Positions 51,853 to 59,977 of a DNA stretch of 64,000 nucleotides are shown here, one piece after another. The notes under the pieces were generated by a model that worked only from the letters and a program-made list of their open reading frames with translations, searched no databases and was not told where the DNA came from. This DNA comes from Sphingobacterium sp. B16(2022). GTDB taxonomy: Bacteria > Bacteroidota > Bacteroidia > Sphingobacteriales > Sphingobacteriaceae. The position numbers and the translations under genes were made by a program. How positions within the stretch are numbered: the first letter of the stretch is position 1; every line of letters starts with the position of its first letter. The stretch is taken from assembly GCF_012030425.1 (NCBI RefSeq), contig NZ_JAAUVN010000004.1:1-64000 (forward strand), in the 5' to 3' direction.

Positions 51853-54009
51853 TTACTTCTCTATATGCTCTAAAGCAAATAGAAATGCATAGTTTAAAGC
51901 AATATCTTTGAGATAGTCAAATCGTCCGGATGCCCCACCATGACCGTACTCCATATCCGTTTTAAGCAGTAACACATGATGATCAGTTTTCATCTTTCTT
52001 AATTTCGCGACCCACTTTGCCGGCTCAAAATATTGAACCTGACTATCGTGCAATCCTGTTGTGACTAATATATTTGGATATTCCTTTCCTTCTATATTTT
52101 CATATGGGGAATAGCTCTTCATATAATAGTAAGCTTCCTTTTCATTAGGATTTCCCCATTCGTCATATTCATTGGTTGTTAATGGAATGCCTTCGTCCAA
52201 CATCGTATTCACGACATCCACAAAAGGAACTTGTGCAATAATACCATTCCATAGATTTGGTTCCATATTGGCTATCGCTCCCATTAAAAGTCCACCTGCA
52301 CTTCCTCCTTGTGCATAAAGATGTCCCAAGCTTGTAAATTTCTGATCAATTAAATAATGACCACAAGAAATAAAATCTGTAAATGTATTGATCTTATTCA
52401 TCATTTTACCTTCTTCATACCATTGTCTCCCCATCTCCTCACCTCCTCGGATATGTGCTATTGCATATACAAAACCGCGATCTAACAAACTCAATCGAGC
52501 ACTATTAAATGTAGGATCTATCGCGTATCCATACGAACCATATGCATATAATAGCAAAGGTGCCGAACCATCTTTCTTAATACCATTTTTATAGACAAGA
52601 GAAATGGGAATAGCAGTACCATCACTTGCTTTTGCAAAAATGCGTTCCGTACTATATGCATGCGTATCATAGCCCCCAACAACCTCTTGTTGCTTCAATA
52701 AGATTTTTTCCCTAGTCACCATATCGTACTCATAAGTCGATAAAGGTGTTACAAGCGAGGTATAGCCGAAACGTAATTTTTGTGTATCGTATTCAACATT
52801 AGTACTGGGATAAACTGTATAAGCTACTTCTCCAAAATCAAGATAATACTGTTCTTCATTTTGTAAGTTGTGTATAGCTATTTGAGACAATCCATTTTTC
52901 CTTTCGGTAACGACCAAATAGTCTTTGAATTCATCTACCTCACTTACTAATACATCTTCTCGATGTGGAATAAATGCTCTCCAATGTTCTCTACTAGTCA
53001 TACCAAGCTGACACTGCATAACCTTGAAATTTTTTGCTTCGTCATTTGTTACAATGAGAAAGCGATCTTCCAAAGCTGTAACATGGTACAGCACATTTTT
53101 CATTCTTGGTTGAAACACCTGAAAATTTCCAGCTGGGTCATCAGATTTCAGATAAAAAACTTCTGATGAAAGCGTTCCTTCTGATTCAATAAATATGTAT
53201 TCACCATTCTTTGATTTTCCGACACCGATGTAATTGGTATTATCAATTTCTTCATAAACGGTTACATCATCATCTACAAGTGTTCCTAATGTATGTCTAT
53301 TAATTTTTTCACTTAATAATGTAACTGGATTTTTTGCCGTATAGTAAAGCGTTTTATTATCCTTAGCCCAAGTAGAGTTTCCTGATGTTTTTGGTATTTC
53401 GTCTTTATAGATTTCACCCGTAAGTAGATTTTTAATGAAAATGGTATATTCTCTTCGTGATACGGTGTCGACACCAAAAGACATTAAGTTGTTATCGGGG
53501 CTTATCGAAAACCCTGTAGCAGCGTAATACGCATAACCTGCTGCCATGGCATCAATATCGAGCAGAATCTCTTCGCTCGCATTAAGCTCATCCTTTTTTC
53601 TACAAAACTTAAAATACTGCTGCCCATCTTCTGTACGGGTATAGTAATAATATCCATTTTTAAGATAAGGAACAGATTCATCTTTTTCTCTAATCCGTGC
53701 TTTCATTTCCTGAAACAATTGCTCCTGCAATTTTTCCGTTGGCTTTAGCACAGCATTCGTATAATCATTTTCTTTTTTTAAATAATCAATTACCAATTCA
53801 GCGTCAGGCCCCTCCTTAAAGAAATCATTCATCCAATAATAATCATCGATCACTTGGTCGTTGTGAATGTCTCTCTTATGTGGTTTAATCACTGCTAAGG
53901 GAGCTTGAATACCTTTTGTATTTAATTGTTCTGAAGTATATTGCTCTGCTCGTGCTGTTCCTATTATAGCGCTTAAAATAATCATATTTCTAATTTTCGT
54001 AATGATCAA
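51853..54009 (-). CDS. ptrB: Prolyl oligopeptidase-family serine peptidase (oligopeptidase B type)
   Basis: A 718-residue S9A peptidase. An N-terminal beta-propeller (about 80-430) is followed by an alpha/beta-hydrolase domain with the nucleophile serine in YAQGGSAGGLLMGA. RGGEEMGRQWYEEGKMM and the late EYGHGGASGRF with the catalytic histidine are also present. These match oligopeptidase B, which cleaves after basic residues in short peptides. The TTG start at 54009 adds K5 and R7 ahead of a hydrophobic stretch ending TARA, giving a reasonable signal peptide; the ATG at 53985 would leave a signal without positive charge. Export to the periplasm is therefore plausible. Confidence 0.85.
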   Translation of the reverse strand: MIITKIRNMIILSAIIGTARAEQYTSEQLNTKGIQAPLAVIKPHKRDIHNDQVIDDYYWMNDFFKEGPDAELVIDYLKKENDYTNAVLKPTEKLQEQLFQEMKARIREKDESVPYLKNGYYYYTRTEDGQQYFKFCRKKDELNASEEILLDIDAMAAGYAYYAATGFSISPDNNLMSFGVDTVSRREYTIFIKNLLTGEIYKDEIPKTSGNSTWAKDNKTLYYTAKNPVTLLSEKINRHTLGTLVDDDVTVYEEIDNTNYIGVGKSKNGEYIFIESEGTLSSEVFYLKSDDPAGNFQVFQPRMKNVLYHVTALEDRFLIVTNDEAKNFKVMQCQLGMTSREHWRAFIPHREDVLVSEVDEFKDYLVVTERKNGLSQIAIHNLQNEEQYYLDFGEVAYTVYPSTNVEYDTQKLRFGYTSLVTPLSTYEYDMVTREKILLKQQEVVGGYDTHAYSTERIFAKASDGTAIPISLVYKNGIKKDGSAPLLLYAYGSYGYAIDPTFNSARLSLLDRGFVYAIAHIRGGEEMGRQWYEEGKMMNKINTFTDFISCGHYLIDQKFTSLGHLYAQGGSAGGLLMGAIANMEPNLWNGIIAQVPFVDVVNTMLDEGIPLTTNEYDEWGNPNEKEAYYYMKSYSPYENIEGKEYPNILVTTGLHDSQVQYFEPAKWVAKLRKMKTDHHVLLLKTDMEYGHGGASGRFDYLKDIALNYAFLFALEHIEK

Positions 54010-54111
54010 AAGACTGAATTAACCAAAGAATTCAGAATTATGTAAAGGTAAAAATACGGATGTATCAGTATTATTTAGTAAAAATTAACATTTTAAGCAT
54101 TATACTAGCAT

Positions 54112-54119
54112 TATATTTG
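54112..54119 (+). promoter_or_regulatory. -7 promoter box of the S8 peptidase gene (TATATTTG)
   Basis: A perfect TAnnTTTG match 30 bases before the chosen ATG. The reading frame extends 90 bases upstream through this box, which argues against the longer start. Confidence 0.55.
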
Positions 54120-54149
54120 CAGATCGTAACCACATCAAAATATCAAAAG

Positions 54150-55781
54150 ATGAATTTAAAAAGATTACTGTATGTATTTGCTATTGGATTAACTCCCATT
54201 TTTGGCTACGCTCAGGAGAATAAAAGTGTACCTGAAAACTGGTTTAATCTGGATTATGAAAAAGATGGTGTACTGGGTATAAGTACAGAAAGAACTTACG
54301 AGAGTTTACTAAAAGGTAAAAAATCTACACCCATTATTGTAGCCGTTCTGGATGGGGGTGTTGATGTCAATCATGAGGATTTAAAAAACATAGTCTGGAT
54401 TAATCCGAAAGACAGTATCTCGAATGGAGTTGATAACGACAAAAATGGGTTCATTAATGATAAATATGGCTGGAATTTCATTGGTAACGCAACTGGTGAA
54501 AACGTGCATTTTGATAATTTGGAATTAACAAGACTGATCCGTAAACATGCTCCAAAATATGATGGAGTAACGGCTTCGACCGTTATGACCGACCAAGAAA
54601 AACGTGCTTACAATGCTTATTTAAAAATGGTCGATGCCTATAATGAGAAATTGGATGAAGCAAAATATGGTGCACTAAATTATGTTGCATTGAAAGAGAA
54701 CATAGATAATCTTGTCAAAAGCATCAATAAGGATAAGTCTGCGATAACAACAGCAGATCTAGATAGTCTCAATCCTCCGGGCAACCGTCAAAAGATTGCG
54801 ATTAGAATTGCGAAAGAAGAAATTGAGAAAGCTGGCGGATTTGAAAAGTTTTATGATGATTTAACTGAAGGTGCAAATTACTTCGGAAATCAAGTCGCCT
54901 ATCATCTTAATAAAGAATATGATTCACGTTCTATTGTTGGTGATAACTACGATGATGCACGTGAATATCATTACGGAAACTCGGATGTTACAGGTCCTGA
55001 TGCACTTCACGGAACACACGTAGCCGGTATCATTGCAGCTGATCGTAAAAATAATATTGGCATTAAAGGGGTCGCTAACGATGTAAAAATACTTTCAGTT
55101 CGCCTAGTGCCAGATGGAGATGAGCGTGACAAAGATGTCGCAAATGGCATCCGCTATGCTGTTGATAATGGCGCTAAGGTTATTAACATGAGTTTCGGAA
55201 AAGGATACGCTTATAATAAAAATACGGTAGATGAGGCAGTAAAATATGCTATGTCAAAAGATGTTTTACTTGTTCATGCTGCAGGTAACGACAGTGAGGA
55301 TAATGATATTTCACCTAATTATCCGAATAAATTTTATACAGATAGCTTAGGTGCTATAACAGGCGTTGCAGATGCATGGATTACTGTTGGTGCGACAGGG
55401 CCTCGGAAAGATGATGAGCTGCTGGCAAGTTTTTCAAACTATGGTAAAGCTTCCGTGGATGTATTTGCTCCAGGATTATATATCAATTCAACTGCTCCAC
55501 ACTCTGAATACAAAGAAGAGCAGGGTACAAGTATGGCTGCACCTGTAGTTGCCGGTCTTGCTGGTATGTTACGCTCTTACTACCCGCAGTTATCAGCTCT
55601 TGAGACAAAAGAGATTATCATGAATTCTGTTACAAAGTTAGATGATTCGGTTCGAATTAAACTGGAAGATGGTTCTTACAAGACAGTCAAATTAGCTGAT
55701 ATTTCTATTTCAGGCGGTATAGTTAATGCTTACATGGCTGTGCAAAAAGCAAATGAATATCTCATTAAAAAGAAAAAATAA
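54150..55781 (+). CDS. Secreted S8 (subtilisin-like) serine peptidase
   Basis: A 543-residue peptidase with a signal peptide (MNLKRLLYVFAIGLTPIFGYA). The catalytic triad is D68 (AVLDGGVDVNHEDL), H287 (HGTHVAGIIAA) and S461 (GTSMAAPVVAGLAG), with the oxyanion asparagine in VHAAGNDS. The spacing between Asp and His is about 220 residues, far longer than the roughly 40 of subtilisin. The insertion (about 110-275) is charged and predicted helical, including VDAYNEKLDEAKYG and KEEIEKAGGFEKFYDDL. There is no obvious propeptide beyond about 25 residues and no C-terminal sorting domain. It is probably periplasmic or surface-located. Transcription starts from its own promoter. Confidence 0.88.
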   Translation: MNLKRLLYVFAIGLTPIFGYAQENKSVPENWFNLDYEKDGVLGISTERTYESLLKGKKSTPIIVAVLDGGVDVNHEDLKNIVWINPKDSISNGVDNDKNGFINDKYGWNFIGNATGENVHFDNLELTRLIRKHAPKYDGVTASTVMTDQEKRAYNAYLKMVDAYNEKLDEAKYGALNYVALKENIDNLVKSINKDKSAITTADLDSLNPPGNRQKIAIRIAKEEIEKAGGFEKFYDDLTEGANYFGNQVAYHLNKEYDSRSIVGDNYDDAREYHYGNSDVTGPDALHGTHVAGIIAADRKNNIGIKGVANDVKILSVRLVPDGDERDKDVANGIRYAVDNGAKVINMSFGKGYAYNKNTVDEAVKYAMSKDVLLVHAAGNDSEDNDISPNYPNKFYTDSLGAITGVADAWITVGATGPRKDDELLASFSNYGKASVDVFAPGLYINSTAPHSEYKEEQGTSMAAPVVAGLAGMLRSYYPQLSALETKEIIMNSVTKLDDSVRIKLEDGSYKTVKLADISISGGIVNAYMAVQKANEYLIKKKK

Positions 55782-55853
55782 AATATTGACATAATATTTG
55801 CATCTTGTTTTACGTTTTACTAATAAATTTAACAGTAACAACAAAGATTGCGT

Positions 55854-56036
55854 ATGGTCGAAAACTTTACAACAGAAAATGAAGTTAAAAACATCGAAAC
55901 AGAAGTAAAAATCTCTGATGAGGATGTGGAACAACAATTAAAACTTCAGCTACCAAAAATCATGATGAATCCAAGTGATTCCTGTATTGATAGAATTTTG
56001 AATTACTCAAAATCTGTAGTCAACAAAAAGGCTTAG
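55854..56036 (+). CDS. Small acidic protein, unknown function
   Basis: A 60-residue protein with an acidic N-terminal half (ENFTTENEVKNIETEVKISDEDVEQQ) and a C-terminal part with PKIMMNPSDSCIDRILNYSKS. It looks like the small regulatory or hypothetical proteins common near nth/recA in this group, but I know no function. The ATG at 55854 is preferred to the in-frame TTG at 55848. An imperfect -7 box (AATATTTG, 55793-55800) lies upstream and a terminator hairpin starts inside the last codons, so it appears to be a complete transcription unit. Confidence 0.55.
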   Translation: MVENFTTENEVKNIETEVKISDEDVEQQLKLQLPKIMMNPSDSCIDRILNYSKSVVNKKA

Positions 56037-56055
56037 TCGGGAGATTAAGCCTTTT
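56026..56055 (+). terminator. Intrinsic terminator after the small acidic protein gene
   Basis: AAAAGGCTTA (56026-56035) pairs with TAAGCCTTTT (56046-56055), followed by a pyrimidine-rich run (CTATATTTT). Confidence 0.75.
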
Positions 56056-56075
56056 CTATATTTTAAAAACTTAAC

Positions 56076-56083
56076 TATCTTTG
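56076..56083 (+). promoter_or_regulatory. nth -7 promoter box (TATCTTTG)
   Basis: A perfect TAnnTTTG match ending only 6 bases before the nth ATG, so the transcript is predicted to be leaderless or nearly so. Confidence 0.5.
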
Positions 56084-56089
56084 ATAGAT

Positions 56090-56758
56090 ATGTTGAAAAA
56101 AGATAGATATAAAGCTTTTGTAGAATATTTTTCTAAAAATAGCCCAGATGCACAAACAGAATTAAATTATAGTAATCCTTATGAATTATTGGTCGCTGTA
56201 ATATTGTCTGCACAATGCACAGATAAACGAATCAATCTGGTGACCCCTAAACTTTTCCAACAATTTCCAACTGTCGAAACTTTGGCGAATAGTAGTGCTG
56301 AGGAAATATTCACGTATATCCGTTCAGTAAGCTATCCGAATAATAAAGCGAAACATTTGGTTGGAATGGCCAAAATGCTCGTTGATGTATTTGATTCTAC
56401 AGTTCCTGAAAAAATAGAAGATTTGATAAAACTACCCGGTGTCGGCAGGAAAACGGCAAACGTCATCTCTTCAGTGGTTTACAATCAACCTGCAATGGCT
56501 GTTGATACCCATGTATTTCGCGTTAGTAACCGGCTTGGCCTCACGAGTAAAGCTACAACTCCACTTGCTGTGGAAAAACAACTGGTCAAATATCTGCCTG
56601 TTGAAACTATTGCTATTGCACATCATTGGCTTATATTACATGGTCGCTACATTTGCTTAGCCCGAAAACCTCAATGTGACAAATGTGCCATTACTTACAT
56701 GTGTAAATATTTTGAAAAAACGCACCAAGTGAAAGAAATCAAAGAAAAAGTTAGTTAA
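56090..56758 (+). CDS. nth: Endonuclease III
   Basis: A 222-residue DNA glycosylase/AP lyase that removes oxidised pyrimidines. It has the helix-hairpin-helix with the catalytic lysine (LIKLPGVGRKTANVI), the catalytic aspartate in AVDTHVFRVSNR, and a C-terminal 4Fe-4S cluster with spacing C-x6-C-x2-C-x5-C (CLARKPQCDKCAITYMC). The frame extends 9 bases upstream to a TTG inside the -7 box, so the ATG at 56090 is the start. recA follows after 82 bases with its own promoter. Confidence 0.93.
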   Translation: MLKKDRYKAFVEYFSKNSPDAQTELNYSNPYELLVAVILSAQCTDKRINLVTPKLFQQFPTVETLANSSAEEIFTYIRSVSYPNNKAKHLVGMAKMLVDVFDSTVPEKIEDLIKLPGVGRKTANVISSVVYNQPAMAVDTHVFRVSNRLGLTSKATTPLAVEKQLVKYLPVETIAIAHHWLILHGRYICLARKPQCDKCAITYMCKYFEKTHQVKEIKEKVS

Positions 56759-56790
56759 AAACAGTAGACTAATTTTTTTAGTAAAAATAT

Positions 56791-56821
56791 TTTGCAAATT
56801 AAAAACTATTCCTTACTTTTG
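56791..56821 (+). promoter_or_regulatory. recA promoter (TTTG / TACTTTTG)
   Basis: TTTG at 56791-56794 and a perfect -7 box TACTTTTG at 56814-56821 are 19 bases apart. This is the cleanest Bacteroidota consensus promoter in the window. I see no obvious LexA-type palindrome overlapping it. Confidence 0.65.
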
Positions 56822-56840
56822 ACTTAACAATACTAAGAAT

Positions 56841-57860
56841 ATGAGCAACCCAGATAAATTAAAAGCATTACAGCTTACATTAGATAAATTAGAGAAATCA
56901 TATGGCAAAGGCGCCATTATGAAATTAGGAGATACTACTGTTGATCCCATTGAATCAATCTCTACAGGTTCTTTAGGTCTTGATATCGCATTAGGTATCG
57001 GAGGCGTTCCTAAAGGTCGTATCATTGAGATTTACGGTCCTGAGTCTTCTGGTAAAACAACCCTTGCAACACATATCATTGCTGAGGCTCAAAAATCAGG
57101 CGGTATAGCTGCTTTTATTGATGCTGAACATGCTTTTGACAAATACTACGCGCAGAAATTAGGTGTTGATGTTGAGAACTTATTAATTGCACAACCCGAT
57201 AATGGCGAACAGGCTTTAGAAATTGCCGATAATCTGATCCGCTCTGGAGCTATTGATATTATTGTTATTGACTCCGTCGCTGCTTTAGTACCTAAAGCAG
57301 AAATTGAAGGTGAGATGGGGGATTCCAAAATGGGACTTCAAGCACGTTTAATGTCTCAAGCTTTACGTAAATTAACAGGTACAATTTCCAAAACAAACTG
57401 CTGTTGTATTTTCATCAACCAGCTCCGTGAAAAAATCGGTGTTATGTTTGGTAACCCTGAAACAACGACAGGTGGTAATGCATTAAAATTCTATGCATCT
57501 GTACGTCTTGATATCCGTCGTACTTCTCAGATCAAAGATTCTGATGAAGTATCTGGTAACCGCATAAAAGTAAAAATTGTTAAGAATAAAGTAGCTCCTC
57601 CATTCCGAATCGCCGAATTTGATATCATGTTCGGAGAGGGTATTTCAAAAGTTGGTGAAATCATCGACTTAGGTGTTGAATACAATATCATTAAGAAAGC
57701 TGGTTCATGGTTTAGCTATGGAGAGACAAAATTGGGACAAGGTCGTGATGCTGTAAAATCATTATTACTTGACAACCCGGATTTGGCGGATGAACTAGAA
57801 GCAAAAATCAGAGCTGAAGTTGCTGGCGTAGATCCAAATCTCGTTTTAGAAGAAGGTTAA
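56841..57860 (+). CDS. recA: Recombinase RecA
   Basis: The 339-residue strand-exchange ATPase. The Walker A loop is GPESSGKT at 66-73. ALKFYASVRLDIRR is the highly conserved RecA signature, and the L1/L2 DNA-binding loops lie in VPKAEIEGEMGDSKMG and FINQLREKIGVMFGNPETTTGG. Length and domain order are normal and the C-terminal tail ends acidic (DPNLVLEEG). It stands between its own promoter and a terminator. Confidence 0.97.
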   Translation: MSNPDKLKALQLTLDKLEKSYGKGAIMKLGDTTVDPIESISTGSLGLDIALGIGGVPKGRIIEIYGPESSGKTTLATHIIAEAQKSGGIAAFIDAEHAFDKYYAQKLGVDVENLLIAQPDNGEQALEIADNLIRSGAIDIIVIDSVAALVPKAEIEGEMGDSKMGLQARLMSQALRKLTGTISKTNCCCIFINQLREKIGVMFGNPETTTGGNALKFYASVRLDIRRTSQIKDSDEVSGNRIKVKIVKNKVAPPFRIAEFDIMFGEGISKVGEIIDLGVEYNIIKKAGSWFSYGETKLGQGRDAVKSLLLDNPDLADELEAKIRAEVAGVDPNLVLEEG

Positions 57861-57884
57861 TTTTTTCGTTACATATAGATTTTT

Positions 57885-57915
57885 AATATAGCCATTCCAA
57901 AAGAATGGCTATATT
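57885..57915 (+). terminator. Intrinsic terminator after recA
   Basis: AATATAGCCATTC pairs perfectly with GAATGGCTATATT over 13 bp with a 5-base loop, followed by TTATTT. It ends 15 bases before the first ATG of the next gene. Confidence 0.75.
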
Positions 57916-57930
57916 TATTTACTAAAACCT

Positions 57931-58710
57931 ATGCTAATGAAAAAGTATATTCTTTCTTATTTTATTCTTTCAATTTTATGTTGCAGCTCGCTTCTACTTT
58001 CGGCACAACAATTAAAGATATTAACATACAATATCCATCATGCTAACCCTCCTAGTGAAAATGCCGACGTTATCAATCTAGATACGATCGCATCCATTAT
58101 CAAAAAAACAAATGCAGATCTAGTTGGTCTACAAGAAATTGATGTTAACTTAGATCGATCCCAAAATATTGATCAGGCAAAGAAATTAGCTCAACTCACA
58201 GGTATGCACTACTTCTTTTCTAAAGGAATTAATCTAGATGCGGGTGAGTATGGGACTGTGATCCTTTCGAAATACCCGATTGTTAAAAGTGAACGTTTCG
58301 AACTTCCATCACCAATTGAAAGTGAAAAGAGAAGTTTAGGCATAATCCATATAAATATAAAAGGAAAAGTAGTCAAGTTTGCTAATACGCACCTTGATTT
58401 GAAAAATGAAAATAGGCTTGCACAAACGGCTTTTATCATTGACAAATTTAAGAATGATAAAAACCTTATTATTCTAGTCGGTGATCTAAATGCAACACCT
58501 GCAGAACAACCAATCCGTAATTTAGAGCAAATATTTACACGCAGTCAAATCAAAAATGGATTTACAATACCTGAAGTAAATCCTGATCGTGAAATTGATT
58601 TTATCATGATAAATAAAGGAAGTCAGTTTAAATTTAAAAATCATCACGTTTTATCTGAAACTTATGCAAGTGATCATAGACCTGTATATGTTGAAATTAA
58701 TGCCCAATAA
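57931..58710 (+). CDS. Exported endonuclease/exonuclease/phosphatase (EEP) family protein
   Basis: A 259-residue protein with a signal peptide (LMKKYILSYFILSILCCSSLLLSA). The EEP fold motifs are all visible: ILTYNIHH at the start of the domain, GLQEID with the metal glutamate, VILSKYPI, NTHLDLK, GDLNATP with the catalytic aspartate/asparagine, and YASDHRPVYVEI with the final Asp-His. Family members cleave phosphodiester bonds in nucleic acids, inositol phosphates or sphingomyelin; the substrate here is unknown. It starts 2 codons before a second ATG. The next gene, another exported phosphoesterase, begins 6 bases later, so the two probably act together. Confidence 0.85.
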   Translation: MLMKKYILSYFILSILCCSSLLLSAQQLKILTYNIHHANPPSENADVINLDTIASIIKKTNADLVGLQEIDVNLDRSQNIDQAKKLAQLTGMHYFFSKGINLDAGEYGTVILSKYPIVKSERFELPSPIESEKRSLGIIHINIKGKVVKFANTHLDLKNENRLAQTAFIIDKFKNDKNLIILVGDLNATPAEQPIRNLEQIFTRSQIKNGFTIPEVNPDREIDFIMINKGSQFKFKNHHVLSETYASDHRPVYVEINAQ

Positions 58711-58716
58711 TAGCTC

Positions 58717-59901
58717 ATGAGTATCAATAGAAGAAAATTTATAGAGGCCTTAACCTTAGCGGGCATAACATTACCAAGCATCGGTTTGGCTGAGGAAAAA
58801 AAAGAACTTAGTGACAACGAAAAATTTGATTTTATCGTACCAGCATATTTGCAAAATCAAATCAATAAGAGTATAAGTATCTTTTCCATTTTAAGCAAAC
58901 CTGCATTTGCATGGTTGGAGATCTTGGACGATAACAATCAGGTAATTGACAAGATATATCAAAGCGAAGATGGTATGTTAGAGGCTAATACTGACTTATT
59001 TAAATTTACTATACAGGAAGCGCCTAGAGTCTTTAAATATAGAATAGTAGCTAAAGAAGTTCTTAAATTTGAAGCTTATAAAATTGTTTACGGAGAGGAA
59101 ATTAAAACCAACATTTTTTCTGCCAAATTAGCTGAAAAAGATCAGGACAAAATTAGATGTTTGATATATAATGATGTACACGAAGCGAAAGACACGTATA
59201 AGGATCTAGTTCCAAGTCATAATATAGAAGCATATGATTTTTCTATTCTAAATGGCGATTCTTTTCATTATGTTACAAACCAAAAAGATATAACAGAAAA
59301 ACTGCTTCAACCCTTTTCATTTTTTGAAACCAGCAGGCCTTTTATCATGAATCGCGGTAATCATGAAACAAGGGGTTCATTTTCTCGTCTTTTCAAAAAG
59401 TTATTTGGCTATCCTGAAAATAAATTCTATCAATCCTTCAAATTGGGCCCTATTTACTGGATTCTACTAGACAGTGGGGAGGATAAACCAGATACACATG
59501 AGGTGTATGGAGGAACTGTAGATTATGACAATTACCGTAAAGAACAGGCTATTTGGTTAGAGAAAGTTTTGCAATCGAAAGAAAGAAAGGCCTCTCAGCA
59601 TACCGTTGTTGTCAGCCACATTCCTATTTTTCACTCTGATGACTGGCACGGAACATTACATAACCGCTCAAGCTTTCATCCATTATTTCAGAAGTATAAA
59701 ATTGATGCGATGATTACAGGACATACACACAAATATGGGTATTATCCGCCTGATAAAGATCATAATTATACGATCTTCATCGGTGGCGGTCCAAAGGTTG
59801 GAGAACGTACAATAATAGATGTGAACGGTGATAAGAAATCGTTAGATATAAAAATGATCAAAGATAATGGAGATGTATTAGGTCATCTTAAAAAGGCATA
59901 A
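58717..59901 (+). CDS. Exported calcineurin-like metallophosphoesterase
   Basis: A 394-residue protein. The N-terminus NRRKFIEALTLAGI looks like a Tat or lipoprotein-type export signal, and a beta-rich domain of about 115 residues precedes the catalytic part. All metallophosphoesterase motifs are present: YNDVHE, NGDSFH, NRGNHE, VVSHIPIF and TGHTHKYG. It is an active-looking two-metal phosphohydrolase. It forms an operon with the EEP phosphoesterase upstream (6-base gap). Similar architectures are annotated as purple-acid-like or serine/threonine phosphatases, but I do not assign a substrate. Confidence 0.85.
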   Translation: MSINRRKFIEALTLAGITLPSIGLAEEKKELSDNEKFDFIVPAYLQNQINKSISIFSILSKPAFAWLEILDDNNQVIDKIYQSEDGMLEANTDLFKFTIQEAPRVFKYRIVAKEVLKFEAYKIVYGEEIKTNIFSAKLAEKDQDKIRCLIYNDVHEAKDTYKDLVPSHNIEAYDFSILNGDSFHYVTNQKDITEKLLQPFSFFETSRPFIMNRGNHETRGSFSRLFKKLFGYPENKFYQSFKLGPIYWILLDSGEDKPDTHEVYGGTVDYDNYRKEQAIWLEKVLQSKERKASQHTVVVSHIPIFHSDDWHGTLHNRSSFHPLFQKYKIDAMITGHTHKYGYYPPDKDHNYTIFIGGGPKVGERTIIDVNGDKKSLDIKMIKDNGDVLGHLKKA

Positions 59902-59922
59902 TTATTACTAATTATTGCACGT

Positions 59923-59955
59923 AAAAAAGGCGCTTACATAGTAAACGCCTTTTTT
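59923..59955. terminator. Bidirectional intrinsic terminator
   Basis: AAAAAAGGCG pairs with CGCCTTTTTT, with a further TTAC/GTAA extension after one mismatch. It lies between the phosphoesterase operon and convergent pruA. Confidence 0.8.
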
Positions 59956-59977
59956 ATAAAATTAATAATCGATCTGA

